From an uncultured Kiloniellales bacterium (GTDB taxonomy: Bacteria; Pseudomonadota; Alphaproteobacteria; Kiloniellales; JAKSDN01), in the NCBI GenBank assembly GCA_937974415.1, contig CALJXB010000086.1:1-5337 (forward strand): DNA of 5,337 bases, read 5' to 3'. This document shows, one piece after another, positions 1-4,161 of the stretch. The position numbers and the translations under genes are program-made. The notes under the pieces are model-generated. The model saw only the letters and a list, made by a program, of their open reading frames with translations. It had not been told where the DNA came from and made no database searches. Each line of letters opens with the position of its first letter. Positions within the stretch are counted from its first letter, which is position 1.

Positions 1-16
1 AGAAAGGGTCAGCTCC

Positions 17-454
17 ATGCTCAGCCAGCTCACCTATGGCGCCGTCTTGATAAGCCTCACGGTCGTGATCCACGCCGTGTGTCTCGAACTGATCATAAGG
101 GCTTGGCGCGCGGTCAGTATCGAGATCGAGGTGCGGTGGAGGGCGATATCGCTGTCCCTCACGATTATCGGGATCTTTGCTGCGCACATTGTGGAGATTT
201 GGGTTTGGGCGATTTTCTATTATTTCGTTGAGGAAATACAAAACTGGGAGTCTGCCCTTTACTTCTCGACCTCGAGCTTCACGACGGTTGGCTACGGAGA
301 TCTTGTACTATCCGAGGAGTGGAGACTGCTGGGCAGCATCGAAGCCATCAACGGCATGATACTGTTCGGCTGGAGCACGGCCTTTATATTCGCCGGCGTC
401 CGGCGCATCTACGGCCACCTCTATCAAGGCGAGGAGCCGCACTTGGGCTCGTAG
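17..454 (+). CDS. Small potassium-channel-like membrane protein (ion channel family)
   Basis: A 145-residue inner-membrane protein with a K+ selectivity filter, TTVGYGD, at residues 89-95. Hydrophobic segments lie at about 8-27, 46-68 and 105-128. The amphipathic stretch before the filter (about 78-89, ending STSSFTT) would be the pore helix. This fits the Ion_trans_2 type pore (helix - P-loop - helix) with one extra N-terminal helix; such channels work as tetramers and pass K+ across the membrane. I see no RCK/TrkA-N or cyclic-nucleotide domain: only about 17 residues follow the last helix, so any gating must come from elsewhere. The ATG at 17 is preceded by AAGGG with an 8-nt spacer, supporting this start. 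Hand-counted GC over 360 bp is about 55%, lower than the neighbouring genes. It converges on the GST gene 50 bp away. The family call is firm; ion selectivity is inferred from the filter alone and the physiological role is unknown. Confidence 0.88.
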   Translation: MLSQLTYGAVLISLTVVIHAVCLELIIRAWRAVSIEIEVRWRAISLSLTIIGIFAAHIVEIWVWAIFYYFVEEIQNWESALYFSTSSFTTVGYGDLVLSEEWRLLGSIEAINGMILFGWSTAFIFAGVRRIYGHLYQGEEPHLGS

Positions 455-461
455 GGGCGAA

Positions 462-494
462 GGTGGCTCGTTTTTGTCGCGCTGCCGGGCCACC
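462..494. terminator. Possible stem-loop between convergent genes
   Basis: In the 50-bp gap between the channel stop (454) and the GST stop (505), GGTGGCTCG (462-470) can pair with CGGGCCACC (486-494). This gives a 9-bp stem with one G-T wobble and a 15-nt loop. Its position between two convergent genes suits a bidirectional terminator. There is no T-run after the stem on either strand; the five Ts lie in the loop. It is therefore not a canonical intrinsic terminator, and the assignment is weak. Confidence 0.25.
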
Positions 495-504
495 GCCGTT
501 CGGG

Positions 505-1176
505 TTAGGTGACATGTTTGTCGCGGGCGCGCAGCGCCTCGTAGTCCTGCATCCAAGCTCTGATCTCGGCGAATTTCGAGCGGAGTTTAGGGCGGCCCAT
601 AACGAGATCGACACAGCGCCGGATCGCCGGGCAAGAGTCGAAAATGTCGGTGGGCTCGAGGCAGGCGGCCCAATAGGCCAACGTTAGATCGACCAGGCTG
701 AAGCGTTCCCCGAGATGATAGGGCCCCGCCTTCATCAACCTCAGTTCGATCACGCCCAAGGGTTCCGCCGCACTCATTCGCGCATGTTGGCTCATGGCCG
801 TAGCATCCTCGGGCCGCAGGACATAGCGGTGGGGATAGAAGTAGCGCTTCAATATTGGCTCGAGTTCGTTGCTCAAATAGAAGAGCCCGCTCAGGAAGGG
901 CCCCCGCTCCGGCTCGTCGGCCGACGGCGCCAGTTCCCTCAGCCCGTGTCGCTCGGTGAGGTAGAGATTGATGGCGGGCGTTTCGTACAAAGCGACTCCC
1001 TCGGGCGTGATCAAGGTCGGCACCCGGCCGGCCGGATTGATGGCGAGATAGTCCGGCGAGCGGTGCTCTTGGGCGACGATGTCCACCACCCGGACCTCAT
1101 GGGCGATTGCGCCCTCCGCCATCACCATCTCGACGATGAAGGCGCGGGTGTAAGGGCCGCCGTAGAGGATGTACAC
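505..1176 (-). CDS. Glutathione S-transferase family protein
   Basis: A 223-residue cytosolic GST, a normal length for the family. The N-terminal thioredoxin-like domain starts at once with YILYGGPYTRA (residues 2-12), where Thr10 or Tyr9 sits near the expected glutathione-activating position. NPAGRVPTL (47-55) carries the cis-proline (Pro53). ET at 65-66 matches the motif that binds the gamma-glutamyl part of glutathione. The helical C-terminal domain has the N-capping box S160-L-V-D163. The frame is open upstream to a TTG at 1194 that overlaps the stop of the preceding gene. I choose GTG at 1176 because a strong AGGGAGGA lies 6 nt before it and because GST domains normally begin with this Y-x-L-Y-G strand. 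It is probably co-transcribed with the CmcJ-like gene, whose stop is 14 nt upstream. That suggests conjugation, thiol transfer or isomerisation of a product of that enzyme. Class and substrate cannot be assigned. Confidence 0.92.
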   Translation of the reverse strand: MYILYGGPYTRAFIVEMVMAEGAIAHEVRVVDIVAQEHRSPDYLAINPAGRVPTLITPEGVALYETPAINLYLTERHGLRELAPSADEPERGPFLSGLFYLSNELEPILKRYFYPHRYVLRPEDATAMSQHARMSAAEPLGVIELRLMKAGPYHLGERFSLVDLTLAYWAACLEPTDIFDSCPAIRRCVDLVMGRPKLRSKFAEIRAWMQDYEALRARDKHVT

Positions 1177-1182
1177 AGCCGC

Positions 1183-1190
1183 TCCTCCCT
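1183..1190 (-). promoter_or_regulatory. Strong ribosome binding site deciding the GST start
   Basis: On the minus strand, AGGGAGGA follows the TGA of the CmcJ-like gene and ends 6 nt before the GTG at 1176-1174. It would lie inside the coding region if the TTG at 1194 were used, so it argues for the GTG start and for efficient translation of GST from a shared transcript. Confidence 0.7.
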
Positions 1191-2033
1191 TCAAAAAAAG
1201 GCGAAGCAGCGGGTTTCGAGGCTTTCCCGGGGCGGCGCCCCTGCCGGCGCGGTCGGATCGTCGAAGGACGTGTGAATCGTGAAGCGCGCGCGGCCGTCGG
1301 TGGCCGAATCGTAGGTCTTGATGAGCAGCGCCTCGTCCGGCCCCATCTCCGGGAAGTAGTACCAGCGGTGGGCCGGGTTGTAGACGGCCTGCTGAATTTC
1401 TCCGATGCGCTTCTTGGCCTGGCGCTCGACCGAAACCAGGTCCCCTGGCGCTAGGCTGGCGGCGTCGCAGAGCGCCAGCGGGGCGTCCAGCACCGTTCCC
1501 CGGATCGAGCGCCAGACGTTGACGATGACGAAGCGCCGCTGGAGCAGGGCCTCCGCCTGCTTCGGGTCCTCGGTGAAGTGGTCGCGTAGCCGCAGCGGCC
1601 CCGAGCGGGCGGTATAGTCGTTGTGGATGATCGAGGCGGGCTCGCGAATCATCCGTTCCTTCTGCACGTCGAGAGAGGCGGCGCGCCGGGTGTTGTCGAA
1701 GATCTCGACCCGCTCGGCCCCGGTCGCGCCGGCCACCAGCGTCTTAACTTCGGCGTCGTAAATGGCGGCGATCTCGCCGTCGTCGTAGAAGTCGCGGACC
1801 GCGCTGGCATGGTCCAGGAGGACGAAACCTTCCCGGTCCAGGCTGAATCTTTGGTGTCGGAGCCGGGCGTTGTGGACCGGCACCGTCTGCATGACGTAAC
1901 TGCCCTCGTGCAGGCTGGTGTCGCCACCACCCTCCGAGGCGACGTAGACCGGGATGTTTTCCGCGTCGGCGAGGTATTTCAAGGGGGCCTCGACGAATTC
2001 CGGTGCGTCGTGCGGGCCGGCCTCTGCTGTCAC
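1191..2033 (-). CDS. CmcJ/NvfI/AsaB-like oxidoreductase
   Basis: A 280-residue protein of the CmcJ / NvfI / AsaB hydroxylase-desaturase family. Known members act in secondary metabolism, for example cephamycin 7-alpha-methoxylation (CmcJ with CmcI) and fungal AsaB- and NvfI-type oxidations. Visible signatures are HNDYT (137-141, an H-x-D pair), FVIVNVWRSIRG (168-179), RWYYFPEMGPDEALLIK (223-239), the distal histidine in HTSFDDP (254-260) and the closing APPRESLETR (266-275). H137, D139 and H254 form a plausible iron facial triad, and R269 or R275 a co-substrate contact; these roles are inferred by analogy with Fe(II)/2-oxoglutarate enzymes. GTG at 2033 is chosen because AGGAG lies 7 nt upstream. 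It is the first gene of a two-gene unit with the GST and is divergent from the GBBH-like dioxygenase. No signal peptide is seen, so it is probably cytosolic. Family membership is clear; reaction and substrate are unknown. Confidence 0.85.
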   Translation of the reverse strand: MTAEAGPHDAPEFVEAPLKYLADAENIPVYVASEGGGDTSLHEGSYVMQTVPVHNARLRHQRFSLDREGFVLLDHASAVRDFYDDGEIAAIYDAEVKTLVAGATGAERVEIFDNTRRAASLDVQKERMIREPASIIHNDYTARSGPLRLRDHFTEDPKQAEALLQRRFVIVNVWRSIRGTVLDAPLALCDAASLAPGDLVSVERQAKKRIGEIQQAVYNPAHRWYYFPEMGPDEALLIKTYDSATDGRARFTIHTSFDDPTAPAGAPPRESLETRCFAFF

Positions 2034-2181
2034 GTTGTGGCTCCTGGTCCTGTCCGGTGGCCGTCACGAAGACGTGCGTTTCATCACGACGCTAGTGGAA
2101 TGGCTTGAGTTTCGCCAGCCCCGATCCGTTCACCCATGACGGCTGGTCGTGCTAGCCTTCGTGGCGGAAAGGGGCTGAGCT
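2034..2181. promoter_or_regulatory. Divergent control region between two oxygenase genes
   Basis: This 148-bp gap must hold the promoters of both the minus-strand CmcJ-like/GST unit and the plus-strand dioxygenase gene. I see an interrupted palindrome CACG-AAGA-CGTG (2065-2076), a direct repeat TCACGA at 2064-2069 and 2084-2089 (exactly 20 bp, two helical turns), and an inverted pair CCAGCC (2115-2120) / GGCTGG (2141-2146). A weak plus-strand promoter candidate is TTGAGT at 2105-2110 with a poor -10 near 2128-2134. If it is real, the CCAGCC/GGCTGG pair brackets its -10 and start, as an operator would. No regulator gene is present in the window. The region is surely regulatory by position; the individual sites are weak. 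Confidence 0.45.
2041..2045 (-). promoter_or_regulatory. Ribosome binding site supporting a GTG start
   Basis: AGGAG on the minus strand, 7 nt before the GTG at 2033-2031. It supports the non-ATG start of the CmcJ-like gene. Confidence 0.6.
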
Positions 2182-3333
2182 ATGAGAAATGGGGCCAGCG
2201 GATCGGACATCGCCATCGCGGAGGCAGAAGTCGGTCCGTCCGGGGTAACCGTAGTGTGGCACGACGGGCGGCGCCACGCATTCCATGCGCTGTGGCTAAG
2301 AGAACGCAGCGACAGTCCCGACAACCGCGATCCGGGCACCGGGCTCAGGGTCACCCAAGCCGCCTTTTTGCCGCTGGATATCCGGGTGACGGCGGCCGAG
2401 GCGGATGAAGACGGTGGGCTGAGCCTGCAGTTCAGCGACGGCCATGCCTGCCGTTACGAGGCGCGGGACCTGCTGGCCGCCGTGACGCGGCCCTGGCCCG
2501 ACGACATGGCGGGGGTGAAGACCCTGTGGGACGGTGCGGTGAGGGATCTGCCGGAGGCGAACTACCGCCACGTGCTGGAGGCCGAGGGAGCGGTGCTGAA
2601 CCTGCTCGACGGCCTGGCGCGGACCGGCGCGGTGATGGTGCGTGACATGCCGGTGGAGGAAGGCGGGCTCGAGCCCTTCGCCGAGCGGGTCGGCCCGATC
2701 CGCACCACCAACTGGGGACGGGTGACCGACGTGCGCTGCATCGCCAATCCTTACGATTTGACCGTGACGCCTCGGTCTCTGTCGCCCCACGTCGACAACC
2801 CCTATCGCCTGCCGGGGCCCGGCTACATCTTCCTGGAGTGCCTGGAGATGAGCGAGCGCGGTGGCGAATCGACCCTCGTCGACGGGTTCTGCGCGGCCGA
2901 GCGCCTGCGCCGGAGCGACCCGGCGGCCTTTCAGGTCTTGACCCAGGTGGCACCGACCTTCCGCCACGCCGAGGACGAGGCGATCCTCGAACACGCCGGG
3001 CCTCTGATCGAGCTGGGCTACGATGGGAGCGTGCGGCGGGTCCGCTTTTCGAACCGCACCGAGCAAGTGCCGCCGCTCGATCCGGACCGGCTATCGGCCT
3101 ACTACGGCGCCCGCCAAGCTTTCGCCGGCTTGCTCTTCGCGCCGGACATGACCCTGACGGTCAAGCTGCGGCCGGGCGACGGTATGGTGCTGGACAATTT
3201 CCGGGTGCTGCACGGCCGCACGGCCTTCGACCCTGCCACCGGCGATCGCCACCTGCGGCACTGCTACATGGACCGGGACGTGGTCTCCAGCCGCCAGAAG
3301 GTCCTGCGGCGGCGCTTCGGGCGATCAGGGTGA
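2182..3333 (+). CDS. Gamma-butyrobetaine-hydroxylase-like Fe(II)/2-oxoglutarate dioxygenase
   Basis: A 383-residue protein with the two-domain layout of the GBBH/trimethyllysine dioxygenase family: a GBBH-like N-terminal domain (about 12-105) and a TauD/TfdA catalytic domain (about 135-370). Iron ligands are H203 and D205 in HVDNPYR and H344 in RVLHGRTAF. R356 in DRHLRHCY matches the 2-oxoglutarate arginine. GGESTLVDGF (227-236) and the closing DRDVVSSRQKVLRRR are family hallmarks. Such enzymes use O2 and 2-oxoglutarate to hydroxylate a substrate, releasing succinate and CO2. Two features argue against true butyrobetaine hydroxylase. The zinc motif W-L-R-x-x-C-x-C-x-x-C reads W38-L-R-E-R-S43-D-S45-P-D-N48, so all three cysteines are gone, although H88 remains. 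By my alignment, the cage positions equal to human W181 and Y194 are T182 and V195. The ATG at 2182 follows the purine-rich GGAAAGGGG. The gene stands alone, divergent from the CmcJ-like/GST unit. The substrate is unknown. Confidence 0.9.
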   Translation: MRNGASGSDIAIAEAEVGPSGVTVVWHDGRRHAFHALWLRERSDSPDNRDPGTGLRVTQAAFLPLDIRVTAAEADEDGGLSLQFSDGHACRYEARDLLAAVTRPWPDDMAGVKTLWDGAVRDLPEANYRHVLEAEGAVLNLLDGLARTGAVMVRDMPVEEGGLEPFAERVGPIRTTNWGRVTDVRCIANPYDLTVTPRSLSPHVDNPYRLPGPGYIFLECLEMSERGGESTLVDGFCAAERLRRSDPAAFQVLTQVAPTFRHAEDEAILEHAGPLIELGYDGSVRRVRFSNRTEQVPPLDPDRLSAYYGARQAFAGLLFAPDMTLTVKLRPGDGMVLDNFRVLHGRTAFDPATGDRHLRHCYMDRDVVSSRQKVLRRRFGRSG

Positions 3334-3372
3334 AAGCCCTAACGACATCCTCCCCGTGTCTTCCCCTTAGAT

Positions 3373-3418
3373 TTCGCGGTGTTTCGCGTAAGTTCGCGTT
3401 ATCTAGCGTTGATTCGAG
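3373..3418. repeat. Phased 10-bp tandem repeat (TTCGCG core) next to tRNA-Thr
   Basis: TTCGCG occurs at 3373, 3383 and 3393, exactly 10 bp apart. The same phase then continues with degenerate copies CTAGCG (3403) and TTCGAG (3413). A 10-bp period places every copy on the same face of the helix, which suits repeated protein binding. The array lies between the dioxygenase stop and the tRNA 3' end, about 45 bp from the latter, and does not code. Arm-type sites of a tyrosine recombinase are one reading; a transcription or nucleoid factor site, or simple repeat decay, are others. Confidence 0.65.
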
Positions 3419-3462
3419 GGAGTGTCGAAGCGTGCCTTTGGCCGCGACATCAATAGATTGAA

Positions 3463-3537
3463 TGGTGCCGCCGGGGTGAATTGAACACCCGACCCCTCCC
3501 TTACCAAGGGAGTGCTCTACCCCTGAGCTACGGCGGC
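3463..3537 (-). tRNA. tRNA-Thr (anticodon GGT)
   Basis: On the minus strand a complete cloverleaf of 75 nt folds, including an encoded CCA. The 7-bp acceptor stem is GCCGCCG / CGGCGGC with discriminator A. The D arm is GCTC-AGGGGTA-GAGC. The anticodon stem CTCCC / GGGAG encloses the loop TTGGTAA, giving anticodon GGT (plus-strand positions 3503-3505). The variable loop is GGGTC. The T arm is GGGTG-TTCAATT-CACCC and matches the TTCRANY rule. GGT reads ACC and ACU threonine codons. The gene stands alone, transcribed toward the dioxygenase gene. No clear intrinsic terminator follows and no convincing promoter is seen upstream. An inverted repeat CCCAA-GAT-TTGGG lies at 3544-3556, just before the mature 5' end. 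Confidence 0.97.
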
Positions 3538-3743
3538 ACAGGACCCAAGATTTGGGAGCCTCGAAGGTCCCTCATCGGTCGGCGCGGACCATGCCACCGC
3601 GGTTTCCCGAAGGCAAGCGCGTTCTCGGCCAGTTTCGGGGCCGAATGGGTGGCCGAAATGGCGCGCCAATTGGCTGGTTTATGGCTCGTTAACCCCGGTC
3701 CGGCGCAGGCTCCAATCCGGCTTCGATTCCCCTCCACGATGCC

Positions 3744-3772
3744 TTGACCTTGCCGCATTTGGTCCCCAGAGT
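3744..3772 (+). promoter_or_regulatory. Candidate promoter giving a near-leaderless transcript
   Basis: CTTGACC (the TTGACC hexamer at 3744-3749, 5 of 6 to the consensus) is followed after 17 bp by CAGAGT (3767-3772, 3 of 6). Alphaproteobacterial sigma-70 promoters often keep CTTGAC while the -10 is loose. The predicted start falls at about 3779-3782, almost on the ATG at 3782, and no Shine-Dalgarno is present. Both facts fit leaderless translation of the small basic protein. Confidence 0.35.
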
Positions 3773-3781
3773 GCCGCCTCC

Positions 3782-3985
3782 ATGAACGCCGACTCCAGCC
3801 AGCCGAAGTCGACCGGACAGGTCGCCCGCGACCAGCGCCGCGCCGCGGCCCTGCGGGAAAACCTGCGCCGCCGCAAGTCTCAGGCTAGGGCCCGAGCGAG
3901 CGAGGCGTCCGGTACGGCCAAGATGGGCGCGGAACAGGGGGCGGATGCGCCTTCGACAGGCCGGGCTCGGGAGCCCGAGCCTTGA
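3782..3985 (+). CDS. Small Arg/Lys/Ala-rich hypothetical protein upstream of murA
   Basis: A 67-residue, strongly basic, probably cytosolic protein. The core at residues 16-40 (RDQRRAAALRENLRRRKSQ and onward) would form one charged alpha helix, followed by a low-complexity Ala/Gly/Glu/Pro tail. I see no membrane segment, cysteine or known domain. The RAAALRENLRRRK core resembles short proteins I remember in front of murA in alphaproteobacteria; this is memory, not a search. The neighbourhood supports a real gene, since it lies in the same direction 176 bp before murA. There is no Shine-Dalgarno before the ATG, and a promoter candidate ends about 10 bp upstream, so translation may be leaderless. 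The last codons overlap a strong hairpin. A basic helix of this kind could bind RNA or membrane lipid, but no function can be assigned. Confidence 0.68.
   Translation: MNADSSQPKSTGQVARDQRRAAALRENLRRRKSQARARASEASGTAKMGAEQGADAPSTGRAREPEP
3964..3981 (+). other. GC-rich hairpin over the last codons of the small ORF
   Basis: GGCTCGGG (3964-3971) and CCCGAGCC (3974-3981) form a perfect 8-bp inverted repeat with a 2-nt centre; the innermost pairs would open to make a real loop. It ends one base before the TGA at 3983-3985. No T-run follows, so an intrinsic terminator is doubtful. It could slow transcription or protect the 3' end between the small gene and murA. Confidence 0.4.
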
Positions 3986-3993
3986 AGCAAACC

Positions 3994-4022
3994 TTGAGCC
4001 AGGGCAGCCCCTAACGTAGAAC
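3994..4022 (+). promoter_or_regulatory. Candidate murA promoter
   Basis: CTTGAG (TTGAGC at 3994-3999, 4 of 6) stands 17 bp before TAGAAC (4017-4022, 4 of 6). The predicted start near 4029 would leave a 133-nt leader before murA and place the 4027-4080 stem-loop at the very 5' end of the message. Either hexamer alone is unremarkable; the exact spacing and the position give modest support. Confidence 0.35.
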
Positions 4023-4026
4023 GCCC

Positions 4027-4080
4027 CCGTTTGCCTCGGCTCCATCACACCCGCTGGGCCTCAAGCCGAGCCTCAAACGG
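4027..4080 (+). promoter_or_regulatory. Extended stem-loop in the murA leader
   Basis: CCGTTTG (4027-4033) pairs with CAAACGG (4074-4080), and CTCGGCT (4035-4041) pairs with AGCCGAG (4064-4070). The two helices are separated by an asymmetric internal loop (1 nt against 3 nt). The apical loop is 22 nt. Fourteen base pairs in two blocks is more than chance usually gives in so short a gap. No T-run follows, so this is not an intrinsic terminator. It may stabilise the transcript or regulate murA; I do not recognise a known riboswitch fold. Confidence 0.45.
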
Positions 4081-4161
4081 ACGGGCCCGCGATCGGACCC
4101 TTGTCTCGGAGCATCCACGCAAACCTGCCAGGGACGTTAGCCAGACCTAGGAATCTACTGA

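Noticed and set aside
1177..1194. TTG start at 1194 for GST, giving an overlap with the upstream stop
   Set aside because: It would put the strong AGGGAGGA inside the gene and add six residues before the normal first strand of the GST fold. GTG at 1176 fits better.
715..1275. A 186-codon plus-strand open frame
   Set aside because: It runs antisense across GST and the end of the CmcJ-like gene, both well supported on the other strand. The composition is typical of a shadow frame.
1623..2108. A 161-codon plus-strand open frame
   Set aside because: Antisense to the CmcJ-like gene and crossing its ribosome binding site. No motif is present in the translation.
2296..3066. A 256-codon open frame on the minus strand
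   Set aside because: Antisense shadow of the GBBH-like dioxygenase gene. The translation has no recognisable domain and is rich in His, Arg, Gln and Pro.
3327..3340. AGGG...CCCT hairpin at the dioxygenase stop codon
   Set aside because: Only four base pairs and no T-run, so it is not a credible terminator.
3450..3461. Near-palindrome TCAAT-AG-ATTGA just beyond the tRNA CCA end
   Set aside because: A 5-bp arm with a 2-nt centre is too short for a terminator. It could be a recombinase core half-site pair, but alone it is within chance.
3463..3490. Second copy of the tRNA 3' end as an attachment-site duplication
   Set aside because: I looked for it elsewhere in the window and did not find one; the island idea therefore rests on the repeats and gene content only.
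3481..3747. An 88-codon plus-strand open frame
   Set aside because: It begins inside the tRNA-Thr gene, needs a TTG start and shows no domain.
3689..4048. Minus-strand frames opposite the small basic ORF (119 and 65 codons)
   Set aside because: They oppose the frame that I judge real from its charged helix core and its position before murA; their translations are Arg-rich without a motif.
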